64,000 bases of DNA from an uncultured Verrucomicrobia subdivision 3 bacterium (GCA_903875465.1 CAIQWB010000089.1:18110-82109); one strand, 5' to 3'. Positions 17,492-27,240 are shown, counted from the first letter of the stretch. Program-made: numbers and translations. The notes: generated from the sequence alone by a model not told the origin.

Positions 17492-18592
17492 ATGAGGCGA
17501 ACCGGTTGCATATTAGGAGCGGCCCTGTGGTATTTTTTAGCCAGTGCGGTCCTGCGCGCGGACGAGGTGGAAAATCTCGTGCGCAGCGAAATGGCCGCGC
17601 ATCATGTACCGGGCGTGGCCTGCCTGGTGATCAAGGACGGCCGGCCGGTGGAATCGATTTATGCGGGCACGGCCAATCTGGAATGTGAAATGGCAGTGAG
17701 CGCGGACACGGCTTTTGAAATTGGGTCCATTACGAAACAATTTACGGCGGCCTGCATTTTGATCCTGGCGGACGAGGGCAAGCTCTCCGTGGAGGATCCG
17801 ATTAGCAAATACCTCACCAACCCACCATCCGCCTGGGCGAAGGTCAAAATACGGCATTTACTCTCCCACACCTCGGGCATCACGAACTACGACGTGCTGC
17901 CGGGTTTCGAATTGCGGTTGCGCCAGACGCCGGCAGAATTCATCGCCCGGCTGGGCCGGCAGCCGCTGGTGTTTGAACCGGGCACTGCGTGGTCCTATTC
18001 CAATTCCGGCTTCAATCTGCTGGGTTACATCGTCGAAAATGTGAGCGGAGAGACGTATTGGAAATTTTTGCGCGGGCATATTCTCGAGCCGCTCCAAATG
18101 ACCAACACTTATGATCGGGATCCAATCAACCTCATTCCCCACCGGGCCAATGGTTATGCGTGGCGGAAACAGGCGGGCATTTTTCAAAACCGGGATTCCG
18201 ATTTGACCGATTTGTTTGCGGCGGGAACCATTGTATCCACGGTGGGTGATTTGGCCAAATGGGATGCGGCCATCCAAGGCGAGGGGGTTTTGAGCGCGGC
18301 CGCAAAAAAACAGTGGTGGACGCCGGTGCAAATCGACAACGGCCAGCCGCTGGCGCGGGTGGGCAGGCGGGCCGGCTCGTACGGATTTGGCTGGTTCCTG
18401 GACCCCGAACGCCCGCACAAGACCATCTGGCATACTGGTGTGACGAGTGGCTTTTCGGCGGCGAATCAGTGGTACCCGGATGAACACGTCACCATCATCG
18501 TACTCTCCAACACGGATGAATCCACCTTTGGCGGGGTGCTGGCGGATAAAATTGCCGACCAGTACTTTGCCACAACTGCCCGCAAGCCATGA
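17492..18592 (+). CDS. Secreted serine hydrolase, class C beta-lactamase fold
   Basis: This is a 366-aa protein with a signal peptide ending near LRADE. The three active-site motifs of the beta-lactamase/DD-peptidase family are present: SxxK at Ser79-Lys82 (GSITKQFT), YxN at Tyr169-Asn171 (WSYSNSG), and HTG at 314-316 in place of KTG. HTG is common in esterase or D-aminopeptidase-like members, so a true resistance beta-lactamase is unlikely. The stop overlaps the next start (ATGA), joining it to a BioF-like transferase and an LD-carboxypeptidase. That context suggests it acts on D-amino-acid-containing murein peptides in the periplasm. Confidence 0.9.
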   Translation: MRRTGCILGAALWYFLASAVLRADEVENLVRSEMAAHHVPGVACLVIKDGRPVESIYAGTANLECEMAVSADTAFEIGSITKQFTAACILILADEGKLSVEDPISKYLTNPPSAWAKVKIRHLLSHTSGITNYDVLPGFELRLRQTPAEFIARLGRQPLVFEPGTAWSYSNSGFNLLGYIVENVSGETYWKFLRGHILEPLQMTNTYDRDPINLIPHRANGYAWRKQAGIFQNRDSDLTDLFAAGTIVSTVGDLAKWDAAIQGEGVLSAAAKKQWWTPVQIDNGQPLARVGRRAGSYGFGWFLDPERPHKTIWHTGVTSGFSAANQWYPDEHVTIIVLSNTDESTFGGVLADKIADQYFATTARKP

Positions 18593-19698
18593 CGGAAGCC
18601 AAGCCCCTGCAACAAACCGGACGGACGCATATCCTTTATCGGGGACGCAAGCTGGCCTACTTTGCCGGCTGTGATTACTTCCGGCTCGCACGGCATCCGG
18701 CGGTGGCGCAGGCGGCGGCGCGGGCGTGCCGAACGGTGGGGCTGAATGTCTCCGCCTCGCGCCGGACGACGGGGAATCATGTTTTGTACCTGAGCCTGGA
18801 ACGGCAACTGGCGGTGTTTTTTGGCGCGCCGGCCGCGCTGTTGCTGCCCACGGGTTATATGGGCGATCTGGCGGTGGGGCAGGCGCTGGCCGGACAATTT
18901 ACGCATGCGCTGATGGATGCGCGGTCGCATGGTTGTCTGGGCACGGCGGCGCGCTTCCTAGACTGCCCGGTGCTGACTTTTCCCCACCGGAATGGCGGAG
19001 AACTCGCCCGGATGACGGCGGAGTGCGGACCGGGCAGCCGGATTCTCATTTTGACGGACGGGATGTTTTCGCACGACGGCTCAGTGGCGCCGCTCAAGGA
19101 CTATTTGGCGGTGCTGCCGGCCAACGGCATGATGCTGGTGGATGACGCGCATGGGGCGGGGGTGCTGGGCCAGCACGGTCGCGGGACCCTTGAATTCGCC
19201 GGTGTGGATCGCCGGCGCATTATCCAGACCATCACTCTGAGCAAAGCCCTGGGGGCGTACGGCGGCGCGGTGCTGACGTCACGGGCCATGCGGGAGCGCA
19301 TCATGGCCGCGAGCAATAGTTTCGCCGGGGCGACGCCCTTTCCCCTGCCGCTGGCGGCGGCGGCGGTGGCGGCATTGAACTTGTTAAAGGAGCATCCCGG
19401 CTGGCGGGCGCAGTTGATGGAGAATGCTGGCTGGGTCAAGGCGACGCTACGGGACAGCGGGGTGCCGTTGCCCGAGGCACCGGGCCCCATCATCCCGCTG
19501 CCGGGCGCCACGCCCACCCAGGCGCGGCAATTACGCCGGGCGCTGCTGGCGGCGGATATCTATCCCTCGTTCATTCAATATCCCGGGGGACCGGCCAGCG
19601 GGTATTTTCGCTTTGTGATATCCAGTGCGCATACCCGGCGGCAGTTGGAGGCGCTGGCGGGCGTCTTAAGACACCACGTGCCACGTTGGGCCAAATAA
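18589..19698 (+). CDS. PLP-dependent 8-amino-7-oxononanoate synthase-like (AOS family) enzyme
   Basis: This 369-aa fold-type I PLP enzyme belongs to the alpha-oxoamine synthase family (BioF, Kbl). The key residues are visible: Asp and His in VDDAHGAGVLG, and the Schiff-base Lys219 in TLSKALGAYGGAV. These enzymes condense an amino acid with an acyl-CoA. No other biotin gene is in the window. Translational coupling with a serine hydrolase upstream and an LD-carboxypeptidase 2 bp downstream argues for a role in amino-acid handling during murein recycling rather than biotin synthesis. That role is inference; I therefore give no bioF symbol. Confidence 0.85.
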   Translation: MTEAKPLQQTGRTHILYRGRKLAYFAGCDYFRLARHPAVAQAAARACRTVGLNVSASRRTTGNHVLYLSLERQLAVFFGAPAALLLPTGYMGDLAVGQALAGQFTHALMDARSHGCLGTAARFLDCPVLTFPHRNGGELARMTAECGPGSRILILTDGMFSHDGSVAPLKDYLAVLPANGMMLVDDAHGAGVLGQHGRGTLEFAGVDRRRIIQTITLSKALGAYGGAVLTSRAMRERIMAASNSFAGATPFPLPLAAAAVAALNLLKEHPGWRAQLMENAGWVKATLRDSGVPLPEAPGPIIPLPGATPTQARQLRRALLAADIYPSFIQYPGGPASGYFRFVISSAHTRRQLEALAGVLRHHVPRWAK

Positions 19699-19700
19699 TT

Positions 19701-20651
19701 ATGATCAAACCGAAACGGCTCCGACAGGGCGACACCATCGGCATCATCGCGCCGGCGAGCGCGGCGGCGAGTCCAGAGGCCTTTGAACGTTCCGCGGCAG
19801 CACTGGAGCGCCTGGGTTTCAAGGCCAGATTTTCGGCGCATGTCCGGCGGCGGCATGGCTTTCTCGCGGGCTCGGACGCGGAACGCGCAGCGGACGTGAT
19901 GAGCCTGTTCACGGATGAGAAAGTCGATGGAATTATCTGTTTGCGCGGCGGTTATGGCACGGCGCGAATTCTGCCTTTGCTGGATTTTGAGGTGATCCGC
20001 CAGCACCCCAAAGTTTTCGTGGGGTACAGCGACATTACCTCGCTGCATACCGCCTTGCTGACCAAGGCCGGTTTGGTTTCCTTTCACGGCCCCATGCTGG
20101 AAGGCGCGCTGGCCCAGCCCCAGTGCCCGGAATTCACCTGGCAATCCTTGCGCAAGACCATCATGGAGCCGTTGCCCGCCGGCCCGCTGAGTGCAGGTAG
20201 CGGCGTTAAAACAGCGGTGACCATCCACGGCGGGCGGGCCAGCGGCGAATTAATTGGCGGTAATTTATCCGTGCTGGTGACCGCGCTGGGCACGCGCTGG
20301 GAACCGGTGTTTGCGGGCAAGATTTTGTTCCTGGAGGATATCGATGAAAAACCGTATCGCTGCGACCGCATGCTGACCCATTTGCTGAATGCCGGGGTGT
20401 TTGGACAGGTGACCGGTGTGGCGCTGGGGATCTTTGCGGAATGCCTGGATGCCAAGGCGGGCCAGGGTGGCGAATATCGCCAGACCGTGGAGGATGTGCT
20501 GGCCGAGCGCCTGGGCGGCCTGGGGGTGCCCGTGGTGCGCAATCTACCCTTTGGCCATGTGTCGTTGAATGCCACGCTGCCGGTGGGGATTCAAGCCACG
20601 CTGGATGGCGACGCGGCGGAGTTGATAGTCGACGCGGCGGCGGTAGTATGA
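19701..20651 (+). CDS. LD-carboxypeptidase, S66 family
   Basis: This is a 316-aa member of peptidase family S66 (LdcA/MccF). The start at 19701 follows the preceding stop by 2 bp; an in-frame alternative 15 bp upstream overlaps it. The Ser-Glu-His triad is clear: Ser110 in VGYSDITSLH, Glu212 in FLEDIDEKPYR and His286 in PFGHVS, with spacing close to that of known LdcA enzymes. The motif GGNLSVL is also typical. LdcA removes the terminal D-Ala from L,D-linked murein tetrapeptides in the cytoplasm, which supports the recycling interpretation of this operon and the dipeptide epimerase at 24669-25715. MccF-type self-immunity peptidases are the alternative. Confidence 0.92.
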   Translation: MIKPKRLRQGDTIGIIAPASAAASPEAFERSAAALERLGFKARFSAHVRRRHGFLAGSDAERAADVMSLFTDEKVDGIICLRGGYGTARILPLLDFEVIRQHPKVFVGYSDITSLHTALLTKAGLVSFHGPMLEGALAQPQCPEFTWQSLRKTIMEPLPAGPLSAGSGVKTAVTIHGGRASGELIGGNLSVLVTALGTRWEPVFAGKILFLEDIDEKPYRCDRMLTHLLNAGVFGQVTGVALGIFAECLDAKAGQGGEYRQTVEDVLAERLGGLGVPVVRNLPFGHVSLNATLPVGIQATLDGDAAELIVDAAAVV

Positions 20652-20693
20652 CGCATGGGGTGGGCGGCTTCGCCAGCGCCCAGCAATAGCCAT

Positions 20694-20937
20694 TTAACCC
20701 GAACTCCGAAATTAAAACAGCCGGTCTGCATCAATCGCTTGGGCATAAACGCTTTGGAAAATTGGCTTCCCAAGCCGCTGCCAAGCAGTTGCCCATTTAA
20801 GGATGCGCGCTGCGCGCAGCGGCAGTCTCACCAGACCAATGCGGGTAGGCCGGCGATTTTTCCAACGTGTTTCTGCTCCAACATCTTGCCGCATCCCAGC
20901 CATTTTAATTTCGGAGTTCGGGTTTAAAAATGATAAT
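20694..20937 (+). repeat. TTAA-type interspersed repeat, copy 2
   Basis: This 244-bp copy has the same orientation as copy 1, with ends TTAACCCGAACTCCGAAATT and TTCGGAGTTCGGGTTTAA. The interior shares CTTCCCAAGCCGCTGCCAA and the GC hairpin CGCTGCGCGCAGCGGCAG. It occupies most of the 365-bp gap between the convergent LD-carboxypeptidase and pectate-lyase genes. No gene is seen in the remainder. Confidence 0.87.
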
Positions 20938-21016
20938 GCATCAGAAGCCGGGCAACATGATCCGCCGCCGGCAGCATGCTCGCAAAAAAGGGGGCCCATG
21001 AGCCCGCGAGACATGG

Positions 21017-24000
21017 TCACGGTCCAACTTGGACGCGATAAAACCGCTGACCCGCCGGCCCCGCGCCGGGATCATTCCACAAAAAGGGCAAGCCAGGGTT
21101 ATCATTGGTAAACAAACTAGTCCAGGTGACCAGATTACTGGAAGTCTGAATGATGTAACGGTAACCGGCATCGCCATTCACGGTCAGGCGGAAGGCACCG
21201 TTGGTGAAAACGAGGGCGGTGATTTGGGGGCGGGATGGCGGGGGAACGGCCACCACGAGGGCCGCGGCCGCGCTCGTGGTGGCACCCGCGAGGTTGGTGA
21301 CACTCACGGAATAAACGCCGGCATTGGCCGGCTGCACACTGGCCAGCACCAGCGCGGCATTGGTGGCTCCCAATACGGGCACATTCGTGTTGAAATACCA
21401 TTGGTAGTCAAGCCGGGCACTGCCACCGGCAACGGCCGTGAATGTCGCGCTCTGCCCAGGGCTCACGACCACGCTTTGGGGCACGGTGACAATGAATGGC
21501 GCGGTGGGTGCATAGACCGTGCGCAGCCAGTTGGTCTTGGGCCAGGCCAGCACGCCCGCCCCGGCCCCGGCCGTGGGACTGGTGACGATGGCCTGAAGCT
21601 GGCCGGGGTCATCGGCCGTGTATGCATAAGGCAACTGGCGGTTGGGGAGGGTTGGGTTCCAGGAAAACACAACCGGCGGCGCTTGCAAAGGCCCCATGGG
21701 ATTTCCGGGGTCGGTGCTGTTGCCGCGGATCACCGTGGTGGAGCCATCGGCATTATCCATGCGGTAAAGCGTGTCGCGCGCCTCAATTTTTCCGGTGTAA
21801 ACGGGATTGGCCGGATCGGTCTGGTTGTTGCGCAAGGGATAAAGACAGTCGATATATACAGATTTTTCGACGAGCAGGGCACCATTTTCGGTGGAAATAC
21901 TGCCGTTGAGAAAATTGTTGAAGTCGTAGGTGTTGTTCAGCGTGTACTGGTTTGCCGGGCTCATGGCGGCCTGCCGGGCGGAGCGCAGCCGGTTGGCCGC
22001 AATGGCCTGTGTGTCATCCACATAGAGATTGAAAGCATGCACATTCCCGGCGCGCAGCCGCGGCAGGCGGTCGCCGGAATTGATGAACCACTCGTGGTGC
22101 AGCGTCACATTTTCCAGGGCATTGTTTGGGTCCAGATCGTTGGCCCCGATCAAATGGGTTTTGTCATGCCCCTGGATGATCGCAAAAATATCACGCGGAC
22201 TAAAACCATTGCTCCGGAGAAAATTATACATGGCACGGCCGGGCTGGTTGGTCTCCAGGGCATTTAATTGCTGCCAGACCCAGCTGTTGGGGTTGGTGTA
22301 ACCGTCATCGCCCGTGTACTTGCACCAGGAAATGGTGATGCCACTACTGCCGTTCTTGATGTCCACCACGCCATCATAGGCTTTGGTGAAGGTGCAATGA
22401 TCCACCCACATGTTCGTCACGAGGCCGGCATTGCCAATGGTGATAAAATCCCAGTTATTCTTGTCATATTGGCCCTTGGTGGCCTCGTCCCATTCCCAGA
22501 GTTGGTCAAACTTGAGATTGCGAATGATGATGTTGGCGCCATGCTCCACATTCAGGTGGGCGTGCCGGATCGTGGCGCCATTCGCGGAAAAAATCGTGAG
22601 CCCATTCTTTTTTTGCACATCAATCAGGCTCACGCCGCTGGCCAGGAGGACCGGATGCAGGAGCGGGATGGCATCCGCGCGGAAGGGTTCGCTCGCGGCT
22701 TTGGCAGTGGCTTCAATTTCATTATAGCCCAGGTTCAGGTCATTCATGATTTCGATGATTTTGACCGTTTTGCTGTTGAGGGCATTGGCCAGATCGGTGG
22801 CGGTGGCAACCTTGGCGTAATTGGGGTCCGTGTCCGGCAGCATGCCCCCCCCGGTGGTGTTCTGGCCAAAGCCAGCCAAATTATAGGCGGTGTTGACCAC
22901 CGGAATGGCCGCCGTGACGGTAAGCACCACCACGCTGCTGGTGGCGGTGCCAACACCGTTGGAGACCGTGAGGAAATAGTTGCCGGCATCACCGGTCTGA
23001 ACATTCGTCAAAGAAAGTGTCACCGCTGTGGCACCCGGCAGCGCGACCCCATTTTTACTCCACTGGTAAAAGATCGGCAGGGTGCCCTTAATCGTCGCGT
23101 TAAAACTGGCAACGCTGCCCGCCTGCACCACTTGGGAGGCCGGCTGGGTCGCAAAAACCGGAGCCACAGGATTGGTATCCACAAGGAGCACGGCATTGGA
23201 ACTCACGGCGGTGCCAACGAAATTAGTCACCACCACAGCGTAAGTCCCGGCCGCCATCGGCTGAAGATTTGTGAGGGTGAGCGTGTCGCTCGTGGCGTTG
23301 GGGATGGGCGTGCCGGCATTATAAAACCATTGATAGCCAAAGGGGGAGGTGCCGCCGACGGACACAGTGAGGCTGACATTCTGGCCCGGCAACACGGTCT
23401 GGCTTTGCGGCTGGGTGACGATGGCGGGTGCCGTGGGAACGCTGACCGTTAACCCGGCGGACTCACTGGGCACCGAACCGAATAAATTGCTGACGATCAC
23501 CGAGTAACCCCCAATATCCGTCAATTGGGCATTCGTAATGGTAAGCGATGCGTTGGTGGCGTTGGGCAAGGCGGTGTTGCTGTCAAAATACCATTGATAA
23601 TTCAGTGGAACCGTGCCACCCGCATTCACGGAAAAAGTCGCGCTTTGCCCGACAAATATGGCCTGGTTTTGGGGCTGGGTGTTGATGGCTGGTGGTGAGC
23701 CGGAAGATACCAAATCCACCCGAACTTCATTAACCACAATATTGGTTGCGGTGGAACCCGAGCCAGATGGACGGAGGGCAATGCCATCAAAATTGAAGGT
23801 GGACGCCGCGCTATCGGTCACCGAAGTGGCCAGGGTGGCCCCCGTTGCCAAATTTTGCCAAGTGAGGCTAATCACCAGGGAAATCGCATCAGCGCGTTGC
23901 ACGGCAAATTGCAGCAGGTATTGGCCGCCATTGTTGAAACCATTAAATCCATTCGTATTGCCCGGCCCACTGGCCAGCAAGGTCCAGTCGCTGCTGGTCC

Positions 24001-24532
24001 CCAGCAAGGACGCATCCGCGGGGGTGGTGCGCTTGTAAACATTCATGGGCGAAGCGTTGTTAAACGTCGCCCCCATGTTTTGAAACAGGGCATACCCCTG
24101 GACGTTGGCGCCTTGGGAACTGGTGCTGAAGCCATCGGCCGTCACCCACTTGGGCGACAAGGAAGAATCCGCAAAATCAAAGAGGCCCAGGCGCAAACCC
24201 GTGGAGGGATTGAGCGGGGCAACATTGTTAACAGTCATTTTGACCGCCGCCGCCAGCACATCACCCACCCCCAATTGCACGGGACTCAACGAATTGGAGC
24301 GGAAGTACATGATGCCCATGAAGGAACCGCTCGGGAGGGCGAGGGCCATGCCACTGGTGCTGGTCGTCACAGCTGCTGCCGAGGAAGCGAACCAGGCCGC
24401 GTGGGCAGGCAGGTTCTGGTTGTTGCGGGTGCCATCGGCAAACGTGTCGTCGAGCAAAAGGGTGGCCTGCACCCTGGTGGATGCCAGAAAAGAGCAGATA
24501 CTGGCAATTAGCAGCAAGCGCAAATAATTCAT
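21017..24532 (-). CDS. Secreted multidomain pectate lyase (PL1-like) with Ig-like repeats
   Basis: This 1171-aa exported protein starts with a signal peptide (ending about STRVQA) and a ~250-residue beta-rich region. Three Ig-like repeats follow (~285-545), each with the QWYF/QWFY core and an AGxYxVxVSN ending. A PL1-type pectate lyase domain occupies ~548-1000: ATDLANALNSKTVKII opens the fold, then HLNVEHGANIIIRNLKF and the signature MWVDHCTFTKAYDG. After it come a fourth Ig repeat (~1010-1095) and a C-terminal ~70-residue module (YIIQTSSNLVTWTS, ending in FYRVQVGP). PL1 enzymes cleave homogalacturonan by beta-elimination with Ca2+. Related C-terminal modules occur in two other giant proteins of this window. 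Confidence 0.88.
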   Translation of the reverse strand: MNYLRLLLIASICSFLASTRVQATLLLDDTFADGTRNNQNLPAHAAWFASSAAAVTTSTSGMALALPSGSFMGIMYFRSNSLSPVQLGVGDVLAAAVKMTVNNVAPLNPSTGLRLGLFDFADSSLSPKWVTADGFSTSSQGANVQGYALFQNMGATFNNASPMNVYKRTTPADASLLGTSSDWTLLASGPGNTNGFNGFNNGGQYLLQFAVQRADAISLVISLTWQNLATGATLATSVTDSAASTFNFDGIALRPSGSGSTATNIVVNEVRVDLVSSGSPPAINTQPQNQAIFVGQSATFSVNAGGTVPLNYQWYFDSNTALPNATNASLTITNAQLTDIGGYSVIVSNLFGSVPSESAGLTVSVPTAPAIVTQPQSQTVLPGQNVSLTVSVGGTSPFGYQWFYNAGTPIPNATSDTLTLTNLQPMAAGTYAVVVTNFVGTAVSSNAVLLVDTNPVAPVFATQPASQVVQAGSVASFNATIKGTLPIFYQWSKNGVALPGATAVTLSLTNVQTGDAGNYFLTVSNGVGTATSSVVVLTVTAAIPVVNTAYNLAGFGQNTTGGGMLPDTDPNYAKVATATDLANALNSKTVKIIEIMNDLNLGYNEIEATAKAASEPFRADAIPLLHPVLLASGVSLIDVQKKNGLTIFSANGATIRHAHLNVEHGANIIIRNLKFDQLWEWDEATKGQYDKNNWDFITIGNAGLVTNMWVDHCTFTKAYDGVVDIKNGSSGITISWCKYTGDDGYTNPNSWVWQQLNALETNQPGRAMYNFLRSNGFSPRDIFAIIQGHDKTHLIGANDLDPNNALENVTLHHEWFINSGDRLPRLRAGNVHAFNLYVDDTQAIAANRLRSARQAAMSPANQYTLNNTYDFNNFLNGSISTENGALLVEKSVYIDCLYPLRNNQTDPANPVYTGKIEARDTLYRMDNADGSTTVIRGNSTDPGNPMGPLQAPPVVFSWNPTLPNRQLPYAYTADDPGQLQAIVTSPTAGAGAGVLAWPKTNWLRTVYAPTAPFIVTVPQSVVVSPGQSATFTAVAGGSARLDYQWYFNTNVPVLGATNAALVLASVQPANAGVYSVSVTNLAGATTSAAAALVVAVPPPSRPQITALVFTNGAFRLTVNGDAGYRYIIQTSSNLVTWTSLFTNDNPGLPFLWNDPGAGPAGQRFYRVQVGP

Positions 24533-24668
24533 AAGAAATGCCGACGGCCGTCGCAGGGCTGTTGGTCGTTTGGGAACAATGAAAGAATAAACGAGGCCGG
24601 GTTGTCGTCAGCCCCGTTTATTTGCAAATGATTTTGAAAATCAGGCACCTGCCTGGCTGCCGCAAACA

Positions 24669-25715
24669 TTACACCCGTTTGGAGACCCGCAAACCAATGG
24701 GGTCAACCGAACTGGCAAAGGACAAAATGCCCTTTTCCGAGGTCACACCCAGATAAGGATCATTATTGATCAAGATGTTGCCATCAATATCGAGGTAGTC
24801 GGTTAATTCGGCCAAATGGGCGGCGGCGGTGATGAGGACACTGCTTTCGATCATGCAGCCGATCATGGTTTTCAGGCCGGCGCGGCGGGCGGCTTGCAGG
24901 GCACTGTAGGCCACACTTACGCCACCGGTTTTAACCAGTTTGACATTCACACCGTGAAAACATTCCGCGCAATGCGGGATATCGGCTTCGGTGTGGTAGG
25001 ATTCATCGGCCAGCAAGGGCAAAGGGGAGCGTTCCTTGAGCCAGACCAAATCCGCCACCGGGGTGGTGCGCGGCATGGGCTGCTCGATGAACTGAATATG
25101 GCCATCACGGGCCAGCCATTCGGTGCGGGCGAGGGCGATCTCCTTGGTCTTCCAGCCTTCGTTGGCATCGACGCGAACCGGCTTGGTGGGGGCCACTTCG
25201 CGGAGGGCGGCCAAATTGGCCACTTCGTTGACGTCACCCACTTTGAGCTTTAAGACGGGGTAGTTGGCGGCTTCCAGCACCTTGGAGCGAATCACGTCAG
25301 GCGTATCGATGCCAATGCTGAAGGAAGTGACGTGATGGTGTTCACGAAAGCCCAGGCCGAGATAATCGCACAGTGGCTGGCGGGCGCGGCGGGCGGCGCC
25401 ATCCAGCAAAGCGATGTTAAAAGCGCATTTGGCGGCCATTTCATGCGGAGCCAGGCTGGCGATATAGGCGGAACTGGCGGCCACATCCGCAAACGAAAGC
25501 CGGCTCGCATCCACCCGGGCGCAAAAGGCCAGGACGCCCTCGGGAGATTCCAAATAGGTGCGGGAAGGCGCGGCCTCGCCCAAGCCCACCACGCCATCAG
25601 CATCCGTGAGTTCCACGATGACGACTTGATGCACGCTGGCACCGTTGCTGGTCCCACTGGCAATCGCCCAGCGATGCGTCAGATGCAAATTACACGTCCA
25701 AAACCTTAACTTCAT
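24669..25715 (-). CDS. L-Ala-D/L-Glu (dipeptide) epimerase, enolase superfamily
   Basis: This 348-aa enolase-superfamily protein belongs to the muconate-lactonising/dipeptide-epimerase subgroup. The catalytic Lys pair is in LKLKVGD and NVKLVKTGG. The metal ligands are in RVDANEGW, FIEQPMP and LLADES, and IGCMIESS closes the barrel. Dipeptide epimerases convert L-Ala-D-Glu from murein to L-Ala-L-Glu, so that ordinary peptidases can cleave it. It lies 4 kb from the serine hydrolase/BioF-like/LD-carboxypeptidase operon, on the other strand and separated by a repeat and the pectate lyase. The specificity residues cannot be confirmed here, so a different dipeptide is possible. Confidence 0.88.
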   Translation of the reverse strand: MKLRFWTCNLHLTHRWAIASGTSNGASVHQVVIVELTDADGVVGLGEAAPSRTYLESPEGVLAFCARVDASRLSFADVAASSAYIASLAPHEMAAKCAFNIALLDGAARRARQPLCDYLGLGFREHHHVTSFSIGIDTPDVIRSKVLEAANYPVLKLKVGDVNEVANLAALREVAPTKPVRVDANEGWKTKEIALARTEWLARDGHIQFIEQPMPRTTPVADLVWLKERSPLPLLADESYHTEADIPHCAECFHGVNVKLVKTGGVSVAYSALQAARRAGLKTMIGCMIESSVLITAAAHLAELTDYLDIDGNILINNDPYLGVTSEKGILSFASSVDPIGLRVSKRV

Positions 25716-25815
25716 CCACTATTAAAAGAATAAATGCCGGCCTTTTACAACAATATTAAACAATGGATTGCGGTTAAGGGTGCGGGCGACGGAGCCGCCG
25801 GTCACTTGCTGCCGG

Positions 25816-26382
25816 TCACTTGCTGCCGGGTTTGACGGCCGGGGTGGCGGCCAGGTCGGGGGGCAATTTATCCGTTTCAAAGGCTTCCACTTGCAACGCC
25901 AGCAGGCTCAGAAATGGCACCCCAAAATCCACGGTTCCATTGGAGCGGTCAACAATGGCGGCCGTGCCAACAATCTGTCCGCCGTGCTGTTTCACGATGT
26001 CGAGGGTTTCCTGCATGCGTCCCCCCTTGGTGACGACATCCTCCACCACCAGAATTTTTTCACCGGGCGCAATTTTAAAGCCCCGGCGCAAAACCAGGAG
26101 GCCATTTTCTTTTTCGACAAAGATAAAGCGCAAACCCAATTGCCGGGCCACCTCCTGGCCAATCACCAGGCCACCCATGGCCGGGGCAATGACGGTGGTA
26201 GCGGCCAGCGGGCGCACCCGGGCGGCCAGACCGGCCCCCAAGCGCTCCACGACGGGCATCTGCTGAAGGGCCAGGGCGCATTGAAAAAACTGGCGGCTGT
26301 GGAGGCCGCTGCGCAGAACAAAATGACCTTCGAGCAAAGCGCCCGAATCACGAAAAATTTGGAGAACTTCGGCTTGATTCAT
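25816..26382 (-). CDS. pyrE: Orotate phosphoribosyltransferase
   Basis: This 188-aa type I phosphoribosyltransferase transfers the ribosyl phosphate of PRPP to orotate, forming OMP in pyrimidine synthesis. The PRPP-binding motif is ILVVEDVVTKGG, preceded by the typical APAMGGLVIGQEVA and FVEKENG. The length fits bacterial PyrE. At its 3' end the bases GGCAGCAAGTGACC occur twice in tandem, one copy containing the stop codon, probably by slippage. It is on the same strand as the dipeptide epimerase and the response regulator, without an obvious operon overlap. Confidence 0.93.
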   Translation of the reverse strand: MNQAEVLQIFRDSGALLEGHFVLRSGLHSRQFFQCALALQQMPVVERLGAGLAARVRPLAATTVIAPAMGGLVIGQEVARQLGLRFIFVEKENGLLVLRRGFKIAPGEKILVVEDVVTKGGRMQETLDIVKQHGGQIVGTAAIVDRSNGTVDFGVPFLSLLALQVEAFETDKLPPDLAATPAVKPGSK

Positions 26383-26513
26383 GTGACCACTAAATTAAAG
26401 GGGCAAAGGGCTGGCGCAAAGCCAATTTATACGCCTCCCGCAGGACGGGCGGAATCAACTGGGGAACGGTCACGGGAACCCGCCCCTGACGGTGGCGGCA
26501 ATGGTGATGAGAC

Positions 26514-27191
26514 TCAACGCCCGCCTTCGTGGCCATGGTACTTGAGCACCGCCTCGGTGCGGCTGTGGACATGGAGTTTTTCATAAATCGTACGCAGGTG
26601 GGTGCGCACGGTTTCAAAGCTGATTTTTAATTGATCGGCGATTTCCTTGTAGGCGTAACCCTTGGCCAGCACGGCGAGAACCTCTTTTTCCCGTTCCGTC
26701 AAGTTGACCACCACGGAGGCGTTGCGGGTGGTGACCGGCATTTCGTCGGCTTTTTGAAAAAACTGGACCACCTGCCGGGCGACCTGCCGGGACATGGGCG
26801 CGCCGCCGGCATGCACTTCCAGAATCGCCTCCAGAAGTTTATCCCGGGAGGTCCGCTTGAGCAGGTAACCGGTGGCTCCGGACATCAGGGATTTAAAGAT
26901 TTGTTTACTGTCATCATAGACGGTGAGCATGAGCACGGGCAAATGGGGAGCGAGCTCTTTCAACTGCCGCACACAATCGGTGCCGGGCATGCCGGGCAGG
27001 TTGATGTCCATGAGCACCACATCCGGCCGGCTGGCCCGAATGCCCCGGAGGGCGGCCGGGCCGTCGGCGTAAGCCGCCTGGCAATGGAAACCTTCGGAAC
27101 TGTTGAGCATGGCGGCCAGGTTCGCCCGCAACAGCGGGTCATCCTCCACCAGGGCCACCTGGATGAGTTTTTTGGCTTTGAGTCGATTCAT
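26514..27191 (-). CDS. NarL/LuxR-type response regulator
   Basis: This 225-aa response regulator has an N-terminal receiver domain with the acidic pair in LVEDDPLL, phosphoacceptor Asp62 (VVLMDINLPG) and Lys in YLLKRTS. A C-terminal LuxR-type HTH covers ~160-220 (LTEREKEVLAVLAKGYAYKEIADQL, then SFETVRTHL). It starts 49 bp after the stop of the histidine kinase gene, so the two are a cognate pair in one operon. DNA targets are unknown; carbohydrate genes are common targets for regulators paired with Reg_prop kinases. Confidence 0.94.
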   Translation of the reverse strand: MNRLKAKKLIQVALVEDDPLLRANLAAMLNSSEGFHCQAAYADGPAALRGIRASRPDVVLMDINLPGMPGTDCVRQLKELAPHLPVLMLTVYDDSKQIFKSLMSGATGYLLKRTSRDKLLEAILEVHAGGAPMSRQVARQVVQFFQKADEMPVTTRNASVVVNLTEREKEVLAVLAKGYAYKEIADQLKISFETVRTHLRTIYEKLHVHSRTEAVLKYHGHEGGR

Positions 27192-27240
27192 AGGGCTTCA
27201 GCACCGGCCGGACCCCGCAACCGCCGGGCCGAGGGTGACG

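Noticed and set aside
17492..18592. Beta-lactam resistance gene
   Set aside because: The third motif is HTG and the context is peptide recycling; such hydrolases are usually not resistance enzymes.
18589..19698. Calling the PLP enzyme bioF and the region a biotin locus
   Set aside because: No other biotin gene is present and the flanking genes point to murein peptides.
20655..20927. Small frames inside the TTAA-type repeats (such as those with ENWLPKPLPSSCP)
   Set aside because: They recur only because the repeat recurs, run across its inverted ends and have no codon-use bias; treated as repeat, not gene.
22268..23452. A 394-codon + strand frame
   Set aside because: It is antisense to the Ig/pectate-lyase gene and has shadow-type composition.
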